A DNA stretch of 64,000 bases, taken from assembly GCF_000243735.2 (NCBI RefSeq), contig NZ_AHMP02000001.1, positions 335,001-399,000 on the forward strand, given 5' to 3'. Numbering within the stretch: the stretch's first letter is position 1; every line of letters starts with the position of its first letter. A model generated the notes under the pieces. It did not search any database and was not told the DNA's origin. It saw nothing but the letters and a program-made list of their open reading frames with translations. The stretch comes from Leptospira kmetyi serovar Malaysia str. Bejo-Iso9. Lineage in GTDB: Bacteria > Spirochaetota > Leptospiria > Leptospirales > Leptospiraceae. Both the position numbers and the translations under genes were made by a program. This document shows, piece by piece, positions 41,241-53,010 of this stretch.

Positions 41241-42518
41241 TCAGGTCGATCCGTTGTTGTCCGCGCTGATTTCGTCTTGAATCACTCTCGCTTCGGCGCG
41301 GAACGCGATGTAAGACCAAACCCAAGTGATTAAAATCGTAACCTTATTCTTAAATCCGACCTGATAGAATAAGTGAACGAACAACCAAGCGAGCCAACCG
41401 AAAAGACCTTTCATCTTCAACACGCCGACCTGAGCGACCGCGTCCGTTCTTCCGATCGTAGCCATAGAACCCTTGTCGATATAATGAAACGGTTTTCTTT
41501 TTTTTCCTTTGAGATCGTTTCGAATCAAGTCCGCGACGTATCTTCCCTGTTGCATCGCAACGGGAGAAACTCCGGGCAAAGGACGCTCCAATCCTTTGGA
41601 ATAATTGGCGATATCCCCGATGACAAAAAGTTCGGGATGACCTTCCACGTTGCAGAACTCGTCCACCATCACACGACCGCCTCGATCCAATGTTGCGCCT
41701 AACGTGCTTGCGATGGCGTTCGCCTGAACGCCCGCGGCCCAGATCACGGTTTGTGTGGGAATCGTTTTCCCTTCGAGTTGAACCCCGTGCTCGTTGATGT
41801 CGATCACTCGGGTCCCCACAAGAACCTCGACTCCCCTACTCTCCAGACGTTTTTTGGTGAATTCTCCCAAAGAAGCGTCGAAGGTCATGAGCAAACGGGG
41901 AGAAGCCTCGATCAAAGTGATCTTGGACAACGCGGGATCGATGGTATGAAACTCGTCTCGGATGATCTGATGCGAAAGTTCCGCGATGGAACCCGCGAGT
42001 TCGACGCCGGTCGGTCCGCCGCCGATAATCACGTAGTTTAACAGCGATTTGACGACCTCGGGATCTCCGGATAATTCGGCTTTCTCGAAGGAGATCAAAA
42101 GTTTATGACGGATTTTAAGCGCGTCCTTGAGATTTTTCAGGCCGATCGTGTGTTTTTCCCAGTGATCGTTTCCGAAATAACTGGATTTCGCGCCTGCGGA
42201 CAATATTAGATAATCATAATTTGTTGAAGTGTTTTGATAGTAAACCGTCTTTGTCGCCGGGTCGATCTTGGTCGCCTCGCCCAAAACTACGGTTACATTC
42301 TTACTTTCCCCAACCAAAGAACGGGTCGGAATCGCGATGTCCGCCGGACTTAAAACCGCGGTGGCGACTTGATACAAAAGAGGTTGGAAGAGGTGATGAT
42401 TCTTTTTATCGATGACGGTGATGTCGAGGTTTTCGTTTTGGGAGAGTTTTTTAACGGCTTGTAAACCGCCGAAACCGGCGCCGATGATGACTACTTTCTT
42501 TTTCTTGGATTCGCTCAT
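41241..42518 (-). CDS. ndh: Type II NADH:quinone dehydrogenase
   Basis: 425 residues. Two dinucleotide folds: FAD at 'KVVIIGAGFGGLQAVKKL' (~8-25) and NADH at 'VIIGGGPTGVELAGSIAEL' (~164-182). Also 'KNHHLFQPLLYQVAT', 'VIWAAGVQANAIA' and 'FVIGDIANYS', the FAD-ribityl Asp. The C-terminal part has the amphipathic and hydrophobic stretch ('FGWLAWLFVHLFYQVGF') that anchors NDH-2 to the membrane. It feeds electrons from NADH to quinone without proton pumping. It precedes the PTP gene's downstream end by 24 bases on the same strand. Confidence 0.93.
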   Translation of the reverse strand: MSESKKKKVVIIGAGFGGLQAVKKLSQNENLDITVIDKKNHHLFQPLLYQVATAVLSPADIAIPTRSLVGESKNVTVVLGEATKIDPATKTVYYQNTSTNYDYLILSAGAKSSYFGNDHWEKHTIGLKNLKDALKIRHKLLISFEKAELSGDPEVVKSLLNYVIIGGGPTGVELAGSIAELSHQIIRDEFHTIDPALSKITLIEASPRLLMTFDASLGEFTKKRLESRGVEVLVGTRVIDINEHGVQLEGKTIPTQTVIWAAGVQANAIASTLGATLDRGGRVMVDEFCNVEGHPELFVIGDIANYSKGLERPLPGVSPVAMQQGRYVADLIRNDLKGKKRKPFHYIDKGSMATIGRTDAVAQVGVLKMKGLFGWLAWLFVHLFYQVGFKNKVTILITWVWSYIAFRAEARVIQDEISADNNGST

Positions 42519-42542
42519 GTGTGAGGAAGTTCCTCCGAAGAT

Positions 42543-43094
42543 TTAGGCTTTTAAATCCAGTTTTCTAGAGAGGAGAAATTCCAGAAAGTCTTCTGCGGTG
42601 TCGGAGACAATATTTTGCACTTCGTCGAAGTCCTTCAAGGTTCCGTAATACGGATCGGGAACTTCCGAATCCTTTTTGGAATCCTTCTGAAAAAAACGAA
42701 ACAGCTGAACCTTCTTTCTTTCCTCGTCCGAAGAAGCGAGATACAAAACGTCCTTTTGATTCGATTTGTCCATGGTGAGAATGTAATCGAATTCTCGGAA
42801 ATCTTCCTTACGAAACTGTCTCGCCTTGTGAACGAGTTCGATTCCTTTTTTCCGCGCGGCTTGTCTCGTTCTAGGATCGGGCAATTCTCCGATATGATAG
42901 CGTGACGTACCGCAGGAATCCACGAAGAATGAGGATTCTAAGTTTCGTCTTTGAATCAAATCCAAAAACGCGCCTTCCGCCGCAGGAGAACGGCAGATAT
43001 TTCCGAGACAAACGAATAAAACCCGAATCGGATTTCCTCCGTGCGGGTTTTGTTTTTCAAAAGAATGATTTATTTCAGAGTGATCTTCGACCAT
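42543..43094 (-). CDS. Low-molecular-weight protein tyrosine phosphatase
   Basis: 183 residues from ATG 43094; an upstream ATG at 43148 would overlap the SDR gene much further and adds nothing conserved. The P-loop C-x5-R is 'VLFVCLGNICRSPAAEG' (Cys29, Arg35) and the general acid Asp is in 'VPDPYYGTLKDF'. A ~20-residue leader precedes the domain. LMW-PTPs act on phosphotyrosine, or on phospho-arginine in some bacteria. Its start overlaps the end of the preceding SDR gene by 25 bases. Confidence 0.9.
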   Translation of the reverse strand: MVEDHSEINHSFEKQNPHGGNPIRVLFVCLGNICRSPAAEGAFLDLIQRRNLESSFFVDSCGTSRYHIGELPDPRTRQAARKKGIELVHKARQFRKEDFREFDYILTMDKSNQKDVLYLASSDEERKKVQLFRFFQKDSKKDSEVPDPYYGTLKDFDEVQNIVSDTAEDFLEFLLSRKLDLKA

Positions 43095-43816
43095 AAAAAC
43101 TCGGGAATCCGTTTCATAAGATATCCCACGAAGGCCCATGGGAACCAAGGAACTGTAGCCGATAAAACATTGTTTTCAATTCTTTTATAAATTTTTTGTG
43201 CGCCCTTCTCCACCGGAACTACGAACGGCCTCGACTTCATCTGATTGTTGATCGGCGTATCGATAAAACCCGGATGAATCACGGTCACAGAAACTCCGAA
43301 ACGTTTTACTTCACCTCTCAAAGCTTCCATATACGTGGAAAGCCCCGCCTTCGAGGAAGAATAACTCGCGGAACCCGGAAGTCCTCTGAACGAAGCGACG
43401 GAAGAGATCGCGACAATCTGACCCGAGTTTTGTTTTTGAAAGATCGGAAGAACCGCTTCGACTCCGGCCATCGCTCCGATCAAATTCGTTTCGATCACCG
43501 CGCGATCGGCTTCAAAACTTCTTCCTCCGTACGAAGAAGTCGTCGAAATCCCCGCGTTTAAGACGATTAGATCCAAACCTCCGAGTTCCTTTGCGAGTTT
43601 GGGAATCACTTTAAAATTCTGATCCGTATCCGCAACGTCAAGAGGCGCGAAAAGAATCTTTCCTTTGGCGCCCGCCGCTTTCAATTCTTCCGCGATCTTC
43701 TTCAAAGAATCCTTTCTTCTCGCGGTAAGAGCCACGTTGGCGCCCGCTAACGCATACAATTTGGCCAATTCTTTGCCGATTCCGGAACTTGCACCTGTGA
43801 TGATTACATTTTTCAT
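43070..43816 (-). CDS. Short-chain dehydrogenase/reductase
   Basis: 248 residues, a classical SDR. 'IITGASSGIGKELA' (5-18), 'LIVLNAGIS' (NAG), Ser139, Tyr152 and Lys156 in 'SASYSSSKAGLSTY', and 'VIHPGFIDTP'. It is distinct in sequence from the SDR at 40284, so not a recent duplicate. The C-terminus has 'TVPWFPWAFVGYLMKR', a possible membrane-facing helix. It overlaps the PTP gene by 25 bases. Confidence 0.88.
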   Translation of the reverse strand: MKNVIITGASSGIGKELAKLYALAGANVALTARRKDSLKKIAEELKAAGAKGKILFAPLDVADTDQNFKVIPKLAKELGGLDLIVLNAGISTTSSYGGRSFEADRAVIETNLIGAMAGVEAVLPIFQKQNSGQIVAISSVASFRGLPGSASYSSSKAGLSTYMEALRGEVKRFGVSVTVIHPGFIDTPINNQMKSRPFVVPVEKGAQKIYKRIENNVLSATVPWFPWAFVGYLMKRIPEFLWSKITLK

Positions 43817-43968
43817 ACAGGACTACTTCATGTTAGATTATAAGATGCTTCAAACATTAATTTCAACTCAGGAATCGTTTATTTAGTTTACTGAAAAAAC
43901 CTTCGAACCGTAAGTTTGTAAAAATAGCCTCTTTCGAGAGGAAGTGCGAAAAAGAAGGCGGTAAGGTT

Positions 43969-44985
43969 ATGGACCTGGACCAGCAAAATGAAATTACCAG
44001 ACTGAAAAGTTTGGTGGAACTTTACGAAAGAATTTCCAGGCTCAGCGAAAGCGAACTTTTAGAAGCCGAAAAAACTCTCGAAGCCCAAGAGAACAACGCG
44101 GGAATGGCGAGGCTCGAATTGATCAAGATGAGCGAACAGCTCCGATCCATCCGAAACATAGGTCCCGATCTCAAAACCAAGGTCATATCCTTACTCCACG
44201 ATCAGGAATCGGGTCTGAAAGAATTCAAAACCCGCATCATCGAACTTTCCGCGAACAATCCGTTTTTCTATTCCGATTTTTTTAGAATCATATCGCATCT
44301 CGAAATCCAAGAGAACGACGCGCGGGAACTCTGGGACGATATCTACAACCACGGCGAGAACATGAGTTCTTCCCTGGGAAGAAGCGTGAACTTCGTCGTG
44401 TCGATGTTGGATTATATCTTCAGCAAAAAAAGAATCATCGAAAACCCGAAGATCGTGGAACTCTATTCGTTCGAAGAGATCATCCTAAACACGGTCATCG
44501 ACGAGACGAGCGGGATCTACAACCGAAGATATTTCAACATCATTCTCAACAAAGAAATCAACCGAAGCGCGAGATACCAAAGGGACTTTTGTCTTTTGAT
44601 CTTCGACGTGGATAATTTCAAGATCATCAACGACACATACGGACACGGTTTCGGAGACGACATTCTCCGTTTGATCGCGGGAACGATGCTTTATTCGTTT
44701 CGTCAAGAGGACATCTGTTGTAGAATCGGCGGGGAAGAATTCGCGGTGATCCTTCCGGAAACTCCGAAGGAAAACGCGCTCGTCGCGGCCAATCGTTTTC
44801 GAAATTATCTTTTGGAAGCGTCCATGAGTCAGTACGGTTTGGCGGTTACGGTTTCGGGTGGAATCTGCAGGTTTGCGGAAGACGGAAAGGATACGAACGA
44901 ATTGTTTAAGAACGCGGACGCCGCTCTTTACAAAGCGAAAAAAACGGGAAAGGATAAGTTCCTCGTCTTCTCTTCGGACTTATAA
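43969..44985 (+). CDS. Diguanylate cyclase (GGDEF domain)
   Basis: 338 residues. A coiled-coil-rich N-terminal region (~1-170) of no named family, then a complete GGDEF domain: 'DETSGIYNRRYFNIILNKEI', 'LLIFDVDNFKIINDTYGHGFGDD' and the active loop 'RIGGEEFAVILPE' (GGEEF at 254-258). The inhibitory I-site RxxD is present as Arg245-Asp248, exactly five residues before it, so the enzyme should be active and product-inhibited. It makes c-di-GMP. AAGG lies just before the ATG. It is cytoplasmic and single-gene. Confidence 0.95.
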   Translation: MDLDQQNEITRLKSLVELYERISRLSESELLEAEKTLEAQENNAGMARLELIKMSEQLRSIRNIGPDLKTKVISLLHDQESGLKEFKTRIIELSANNPFFYSDFFRIISHLEIQENDARELWDDIYNHGENMSSSLGRSVNFVVSMLDYIFSKKRIIENPKIVELYSFEEIILNTVIDETSGIYNRRYFNIILNKEINRSARYQRDFCLLIFDVDNFKIINDTYGHGFGDDILRLIAGTMLYSFRQEDICCRIGGEEFAVILPETPKENALVAANRFRNYLLEASMSQYGLAVTVSGGICRFAEDGKDTNELFKNADAALYKAKKTGKDKFLVFSSDL

Positions 44986-45150
44986 GAATTTTAAAAAAGA
45001 ACGGACGTTTGGATCGGAACGGTTTTGTGATTTCTTCGTCGTTCGTTCGCGACTTCCTATCGTTGTATCGTTACGTGATTTCGTTGCGGTTTTCGCTTTT
45101 GTCTTCGTCTTCGGTGCGTTTGAGACCTTCGTTACGCTTACGGACTTCGA

Positions 45151-45546
<396 letters not shown>

Positions 45547-45639
45547 TTTTTAAACCGACCTAAAATATTTGCTTCTTTACCAAAAAATCGCATATTGACA
45601 GATGAATATTAATTCTACCCCGGAAAAGTACACTCTTTT

Positions 45640-46821
45640 ATGATTTTCAATCTTCCACTTTTTATGGATACGTTCGGACTTTGTATCCTGATTCTCGCAT
45701 GTATCGTTTCCGATAAACCTTCCCGGATTCTTTTTTCATCTCCGCCCAAAAACCAAACTCCGGGAGGAAGAAGCGAATCCGTGGACTTCATCCGGGGTCT
45801 TGCGATCACCGGAATCGTTTTTATCCACGTGAATTCGTATTATCAATACTTCGGTCCGAACGAAAACGCTTCGGCTTTGACTCTTGCTCTATCCAATCTT
45901 TCCCGATTCGGAGTTCCGGCCTTTATTCTTTCCTCGGGAATTTTTTTAAAGCCCACAAACCTTAGAGACTACTGGAAACCTAAGATCCTTTCACTTTTGC
46001 TTCCATATTTCATCGTAAGTCTTCTGGCGGCCTATGTGAAACTCGGAACCCTGCCCGCTCTTGGGGATTTTTTAATCGGAATCGCCTTGGGAACCTGGTG
46101 CGCGCCCTATTATTTCGTTCCTCTTTTGGTTTCGTTTTATGTAATATTCCCTTTTTGCGCCCGATTCCTGAGCCAGTTTAACACGAAAAAGGCGGTTTTA
46201 AACTTTTTATTTATCGCGCTTATACTGAACTTCGTATCGAACCACGTCTTTCGTTATTCCGACATCGCTTGGATAAAGACGATCGAACCGATTCTTTTCA
46301 CGGGTTTTATTTTCTTTTTCGCCTTCGGATTGTTAGCCGGAAAGTGGTTTAAGGAACCGAAAAGTTTTCTGATTCTTTCGGAAGAGAAATCTTCTCCCCT
46401 CACCTACTCCCTCCGGAGAATTCTTTTTTTCGGCCTTTCGATCTATCTGATCGCGGTTTTTGCCGCGGGTTATCTTTGGAAATTCGATTCCTCCAATCAC
46501 CTGATCTTTTATCCGCTCGCAGCCTTTCTTTTTCTTTTCTTTTGGGCGGAAAAGGCTCAGGAACAAAAGGGACATAAAACTTTGATCTCCGTTTTCGCCT
46601 TTGTGGGGAAAAACAGTATGGGGATTTTTTTGCTGCATCCGATTTTGATTCATCTGATGCACGCCTGGAGTCCTTTTGAATGGGGTCGGAATTACGCCTG
46701 GTTTTTGATTCCGGTTGTCGGTTTCGTCAACGTCGCGATTCCGCTCGGAGCTTGGCTCGCGGTTATGAAAGTTTTGGATCTGATTTTCAAACCGGGAAAA
46801 CGCGGAAACTCCGCGAGTTAG
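45640..46821 (+). CDS. Acyltransferase 3 family membrane protein
   Basis: 393 residues with about ten membrane helices. 'RSESVDFIRGLAITGIVFIHVNSYY' (~46-70) carries the Arg and His typical of the family, and 'FVGKNSMGIFLLHPILI' is the second family block. It transfers acyl (often acetyl) groups to surface polysaccharide or lipid. A first hydrophobic segment ('LFMDTFGLCILILACIV') precedes the usual domain start; ATG 45664 is an alternative. It is a single-gene unit. Confidence 0.86.
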   Translation: MIFNLPLFMDTFGLCILILACIVSDKPSRILFSSPPKNQTPGGRSESVDFIRGLAITGIVFIHVNSYYQYFGPNENASALTLALSNLSRFGVPAFILSSGIFLKPTNLRDYWKPKILSLLLPYFIVSLLAAYVKLGTLPALGDFLIGIALGTWCAPYYFVPLLVSFYVIFPFCARFLSQFNTKKAVLNFLFIALILNFVSNHVFRYSDIAWIKTIEPILFTGFIFFFAFGLLAGKWFKEPKSFLILSEEKSSPLTYSLRRILFFGLSIYLIAVFAAGYLWKFDSSNHLIFYPLAAFLFLFFWAEKAQEQKGHKTLISVFAFVGKNSMGIFLLHPILIHLMHAWSPFEWGRNYAWFLIPVVGFVNVAIPLGAWLAVMKVLDLIFKPGKRGNSAS

Positions 46822-46926
46822 AATCTTAGGTCGATGTTTTGGTCGGAGCTCCGGCCGAAAACGCATCGGCAACGGATCAAAACGAATTACGAAGCGGCCG
46901 TTGCCGTAGTTCCGACCGTTTTCGAT

Positions 46927-47529
46927 TTACATTCCGTTTGAGAATTCTTTTTTAACCGTTACGCCCGAATCGCGGACGGTTTTTAACGCCTCTCCGTAAC
47001 TCACGAGAACCTTCAGAGCGAAGTCGATTCGATCCCGGATATAAGAATCCTCTTTGCTCGCGGATTCGGGACCGTTCAAAACGTGTTCCGCGTCCCGAAC
47101 TATGATATGTTCGGGGATATAACAAAGTTTCGTGTTCTTATAACTGCTCATCCGCAATTCCGCGATCGGATACGCGCCGCCTCGGCTCGCGGAAACCGCT
47201 CCGATCAACACGGGCTTATGACCGACAACTCCGTTGTTGCAATAAAGAATGAAATTTTTTAAACCGGGAGAAGCCATCCCCGAATATTCCGGCGTAACAA
47301 AAACGTATGCGTCCGCGCTTTTCAGCTCGGCTTCGATCGGCTTCCAGATTTTATCCCATTCTTCTCCGCCGTCCCAAAAGGAATCGTCCCAAACCGGAAG
47401 TTTATGATTTCCCAAGTCGAGGACCCAAGCCTGATGACCGAAGGATTCGAGACGACTTCCCATCCATTTTGCGACCTTTGCGGACTGGGAAATTTTCCGG
47501 TGCGGACCGGCGATGATAGCGAGTTTCAT
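46927..47529 (-). CDS. NADPH-dependent FMN reductase
   Basis: 200 residues. The flavodoxin-like fold: 'MKLAIIAGPHRKISQSAKVA' (phosphate-binding loop), 'ADAYVFVTPEYSGMASPGLKNFI' (the TPEY-x-G-x4-LKN motif) and 'GHKPVLIGAVSASRGG'. It reduces FMN or quinones/azo compounds. GGAGAAAAT directly before the ATG supports the start. It follows parB in the same direction but 26 bp later; whether it belongs to the par transcript is unclear. Confidence 0.88.
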   Translation of the reverse strand: MKLAIIAGPHRKISQSAKVAKWMGSRLESFGHQAWVLDLGNHKLPVWDDSFWDGGEEWDKIWKPIEAELKSADAYVFVTPEYSGMASPGLKNFILYCNNGVVGHKPVLIGAVSASRGGAYPIAELRMSSYKNTKLCYIPEHIIVRDAEHVLNGPESASKEDSYIRDRIDFALKVLVSYGEALKTVRDSGVTVKKEFSNGM

Positions 47530-47555
47530 ATTTTCTCCGTAATAAAAGGAATCGA

Positions 47556-48263
47556 TTAGTCTTTGATTCCGTATTTCTTTTTAAGCGTGGAAAGTTCCTT
47601 TAGAAACTTTTCCCTTTGTTGAGAATTCAGTTTGGACAACTGAACCGTCACCTTTGCAGGCGCCGTTTTCCGGGGTGAAATCATTTCACCCCCTCGGCCT
47701 TCTTTTTGTTTTAAAAGTTCTTCCAGGTTTTTAACGGAAGCGTCCTTACCGGATCGGATCAGATCGGCGACCGATTTTTGATCGAGTCTTGCAATCGAAC
47801 TGAGTTGTTTTACGTATCTTTCGGTAAAACCCAAAACCTTGGAAACTTCCTCTGCGGTTTTTCGTTTTTCCTTTCTTAAAAATTGAATCGCACGACCGAC
47901 TTCCCAAGGATTGAGACTTTTTCGTTTTTCGTTTTCCGCGAGGGCCATTTCGAAACATCTGTCTTCCGAGGCGGAAGTTTCGATCGCCGCGATCGAGTTC
48001 CACTTGAGAATTTTCGCGGCTTGAAATCTTCTTTCCCCGGCGACGATCTGATATTTTTTTCCGGACTTCCTGACCACGATCGGCTCGATGAGTCCGAGAC
48101 GTTTCATCGATTCGACCAGATCCGAAACTTCTTCCTTACCGAAAACCCTCGGTTGCGCCGGATTCGGCGCGATGTCCGAAAGAGGAATCTCCGATTTGGA
48201 AGATTCTTTTTCGCCGAAGGCGGTAAGAAGATCCATTCCCGCAAAATCGGAACGTTTAGCCAT
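47556..48263 (-). CDS. parB: ParB chromosome/plasmid partition protein
   Basis: 235 residues. The CTP-binding clamp region has 'NPAQPRVFGKEEVSDLVESM' and the phosphate-contact motif 'GERRFQAAKIL' (~76-86). The HTH part is 'NPWEVGRAIQFLRKEKRKTAEEVSKVLGFTE' in spirit, ending 'YVKQLSSIARLD', and the C-terminal dimerisation segment is short. It binds parS, spreads, and is moved by ParA. It overlaps parA by eight bases. The palindrome at 47672-47692 lies inside its own coding sequence. Confidence 0.93.
   Translation of the reverse strand: MAKRSDFAGMDLLTAFGEKESSKSEIPLSDIAPNPAQPRVFGKEEVSDLVESMKRLGLIEPIVVRKSGKKYQIVAGERRFQAAKILKWNSIAAIETSASEDRCFEMALAENEKRKSLNPWEVGRAIQFLRKEKRKTAEEVSKVLGFTERYVKQLSSIARLDQKSVADLIRSGKDASVKNLEELLKQKEGRGGEMISPRKTAPAKVTVQLSKLNSQQREKFLKELSTLKKKYGIKD
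47672..47692. promoter_or_regulatory. Candidate parS site inside parB
   Basis: A perfect palindrome: GGGGTGAAAT, one central base (C), ATTTCACCCC. It shares a 19-base core, apart from the central base, with the site at 49323-49343. parS sites of ParB are usually 13-16-base palindromes with this kind of GTGAAA/TTTCAC core, and one copy within parB is common in bacteria. Confidence 0.6.
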
Positions 48264-49173
48264 TTGAAATCCTCTCTATCAATTCGTCCGCCAACGATGA
48301 AAACATCTGCATCGCCTTGCCGTCGTATTCGCCCAAAAGTTTTTTCTTCGCTTGGGCCTGAGGAATCGACTCCCTTCTGTAAACGACCGTTTTAAAAACT
48401 TCGAAGTATTTTCGGATCGCGTCCGCGAGACCCGCGAGCGCGCGAGCGTCCTCGTATTGGTTGAGAACCGCGCCCAAAAGATTCAGAGAAGGATTGGCCT
48501 TCTTTTTGATTTTTAGAATGGTGGAATGAAGGTCTTTCAATCCTTGAACGCTAAACGCTCTCGTTTGGATCGGAATCAAAACGTGATCGGCGGCGATGAG
48601 CGCGTTCTCCAAAATCAAACCGAGAGACGGAGGACAATCGATAATGACGTATTTATACGAGGAACGGATCGGCTTGAGCGCGTCCTTGAGAAGTTCGAAG
48701 TCGTCCCTTTCATACGGAGTCGTAAAGTTCGCGAGATGAATCGAAGAAGGAAGAAGATCCAAACCGGGCGCGAGCTGGACCAAAAGGTCCTTTACAGGGA
48801 CCGGCTCATCGCCCCGATAACCGAGGGAATGAAAGACGGATCTTTCCACGGAACCGAAAAAAAGTTGGGTGATATTGGCCTGCGCGTCCCAGTCCACGAG
48901 AAGAACCGGGGCCGACTTGGAAAGAGCCTCGGCGAGACAAACCGAAACTGTTGTTTTACCTTCTCCGCCTTTTTGATTGGAAACGGCGATGATCGCCGAA
49001 TCGTAAACGGCCTCGTTCGATTTCTGAAAGTATTTTTCGATCGTCTCCCGATCGTATTTGCCTTTTCCGGACGAAGGAATTTTCCATTCCTTGACCTTTG
49101 ACAAAAATTCTTCCTCGGAAGAAATTTCGTACTCATCTAAAATCTGTCGGGTTGTTAGAGCTTTAGAACTCAT
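48256..49173 (-). CDS. parA: ParA partition ATPase
   Basis: 305 residues. An N-terminal helical segment of ~50 residues ('TTRQILDEYEISSEEEFLSK') is likely a DNA-binding HTH, so this ParA may also repress its promoter. The deviant Walker A is 'NQKGGEGKTTVS' (66-77) with Glu where Val is common; Walker A-prime 'PVLLVDWDAQANI' and Walker B 'VIIDCPPSLGLILENAL' follow. It segregates DNA together with ParB and parS. A ParA of this class beside the haem genes fits the small Leptospira chromosome. Confidence 0.94.
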   Translation of the reverse strand: MSSKALTTRQILDEYEISSEEEFLSKVKEWKIPSSGKGKYDRETIEKYFQKSNEAVYDSAIIAVSNQKGGEGKTTVSVCLAEALSKSAPVLLVDWDAQANITQLFFGSVERSVFHSLGYRGDEPVPVKDLLVQLAPGLDLLPSSIHLANFTTPYERDDFELLKDALKPIRSSYKYVIIDCPPSLGLILENALIAADHVLIPIQTRAFSVQGLKDLHSTILKIKKKANPSLNLLGAVLNQYEDARALAGLADAIRKYFEVFKTVVYRRESIPQAQAKKKLLGEYDGKAMQMFSSLADELIERISNG

Positions 49174-49322
49174 GAAAAGAACTCTCCCGATCAGAATCGC
49201 CCGAACACACGATCGATGTCAATTCAATACTATGTCTCATGGATTTCATACCGCTAAAAAACGGAATTGCGTGAGTAGGGTAGGGCGGCGATCCTGCCTT
49301 GATCCGCTTCTGCGACTATTTG

Positions 49323-49343
49323 AGGGTGAAATGATTTCACCCT
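49323..49343. promoter_or_regulatory. Candidate parS site upstream of parA
   Basis: A perfect palindrome: AGGGTGAAAT, central G, ATTTCACCCT. It lies in the 205-base region between divergent parA and the plus-strand gene 49379, ~150 bases before the parA start. The core matches the site within parB. It could also serve as the ParA/ParB autoregulatory operator. Confidence 0.62.
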
Positions 49344-49378
49344 TCGTAAGCGGCTTAGCTCGAAAATAAAAAAGGCTT

Positions 49379-50488
<1,110 letters not shown>

Positions 50489-50504
50489 AAAAGGAAACAA
50501 GGAT

Positions 50505-51605
<1,101 letters not shown>

Positions 51606-51660
51606 TTTAGAAAACGTTTTGTTATCAAGTTTTGTTAGGCAATTTCGCTAAGAAGTTTGG

Positions 51661-52962
51661 TCAGTATGCTTTGCCGTTTCGCATAACGTTCCAGGCCCTT
51701 TCCAAAATCGCGCTGAGCCCGATTCCGTAACGGAAATTTCCTTCCACAAAAACACCTTCGGGAAGACTGCGATCCAACTCCCTGTTGAACTCGAGTAAGG
51801 CCGCGTCGTAAACGGGAAGGGCCGATTTCCAGATCGTAACGTAGTGATTGAGAGGCGCGTCGTTTTCCGTCGCGATTTGTGACGTGATTTTTTTGCGATC
51901 CTCTTCCAAGATAGAAACGATTTCCTGTTCTTTCAGTTTGGAAATCTCGGGATCCAAAGCTCCTCCGAAGATAAACGTCTCCGAAGAATGGCCGTTCGTA
52001 ACCCTTCCCGGAAAGATCGAAGAGTTCAACAACACCCCTCTCGCTCGAAACCCGGCTTCGGGCGGAAATAAAACTCCGAATCCGGTCTTTTTACCGAGTA
52101 AGGATTTTTTTCCGAACCGGGTCGCGGTTACGACTCCGAGAGTTCTACAAACCTTTTCGTATCTTTTAAAAACGGGATCGCTTGAGGCGAGAATCTTTAA
52201 GGTGGATTCCAAGCCGCAGGCCAACGTGATTCTTGCGTTCGGATATTTTTTTCGAAGAACGGATAGGGCAGGGGATTCTTCCGACTGAAGAATTTTGGAA
52301 CCCGGCGAGGATTTGACTTTCGTTTCCATCGCGTTTAAAAGTTCTCCGAGTCCTCCTCGAAAACTCACGGTTCCTTTTCTTTGTTTGGGAACTTTCGGTT
52401 CCGACTTTTTCTTTTGTATCGCCGCACGTAGATTTTTCCACAAAGTTTCGTTCGAAGAAATCCATTTGCCGATCACCAATTCGGCGGACATGTCCTTTAG
52501 ATTTCCTGCATATACTCCGGCAAGCCCCGGAGTCAACACGTCTCGCACGGCGGATTCCCCCAAAACGCGAACGCCCCAATGGTGTACGGATTCCTCCCTT
52601 AACAAACCGGCGGGCAAGAAAAAGAGTCCGTATAACAGGCGTAATACGCCCGCAAAGGAAAGAGGAATTCGTTTCGGAGTTCCGTCCTTCCAGATATATC
52701 TTTTTTTGGAAGCCTTTTGTGTGGGAATAATTTCAAGATTGAGCGCGGAAGCGAGTTCTTCCAATCGATACGAATTTAAGATTCCGTTTGCCGCCGTTTC
52801 CACAAGACCGAAAGGAGTTTGAACGGATTGAATCAATCCTCCCGAACGATTTTTCTTTTCGTAGAGAAGGACCGATTCTCCCTTTAAAACGGAAAGTGTA
52901 GCGTAAAGAAGTCCGGTAAACCCGGCGCCGACGACGATATGATCCGGTTGTTGTATGGCCAC
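51661..52962 (-). CDS. hemG: Protoporphyrinogen oxidase, HemY/PgoX type
   Basis: 433 residues. FAD motif 'HIVVGAGFTGLLYATLSVLK' (~8-27), 'SGGLIQSVQTPFGLVETAANGI' and a C-terminal 'DRSLPEGVFVEGNFRYGIGLSA', the FAD-pyrophosphate block. It oxidises protoporphyrinogen to protoporphyrin with a flavin, here the oxygen-dependent HemY-type fold although Leptospira genomes often name it hemG. It is convergent with hemH (55 bases apart), giving the last two enzymes next to each other. Confidence 0.9.
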   Translation of the reverse strand: MAIQQPDHIVVGAGFTGLLYATLSVLKGESVLLYEKKNRSGGLIQSVQTPFGLVETAANGILNSYRLEELASALNLEIIPTQKASKKRYIWKDGTPKRIPLSFAGVLRLLYGLFFLPAGLLREESVHHWGVRVLGESAVRDVLTPGLAGVYAGNLKDMSAELVIGKWISSNETLWKNLRAAIQKKKSEPKVPKQRKGTVSFRGGLGELLNAMETKVKSSPGSKILQSEESPALSVLRKKYPNARITLACGLESTLKILASSDPVFKRYEKVCRTLGVVTATRFGKKSLLGKKTGFGVLFPPEAGFRARGVLLNSSIFPGRVTNGHSSETFIFGGALDPEISKLKEQEIVSILEEDRKKITSQIATENDAPLNHYVTIWKSALPVYDAALLEFNRELDRSLPEGVFVEGNFRYGIGLSAILERAWNVMRNGKAY

Positions 52963-53010
52963 GGATCTATTTTTACGGAGACCTTAAAGATTGTAAATCA
53001 GCAATCTTTT

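Noticed and set aside
46837..46861. Near-palindromic stem after the acyltransferase gene
   Set aside because: Stem is good but lacks a T-run on the plus strand; not listed as a terminator.
48526..49101. 191-codon frame opposite parA
   Set aside because: ParA motifs are intact on the other strand; this frame is Arg-rich without domain or start signal.
51629..51635. GTTAGGC between hemH and hemG, as in the cassette ends
   Set aside because: Seven bases only, with no AACGAC extension, partner motif or change in composition nearby; likely chance.
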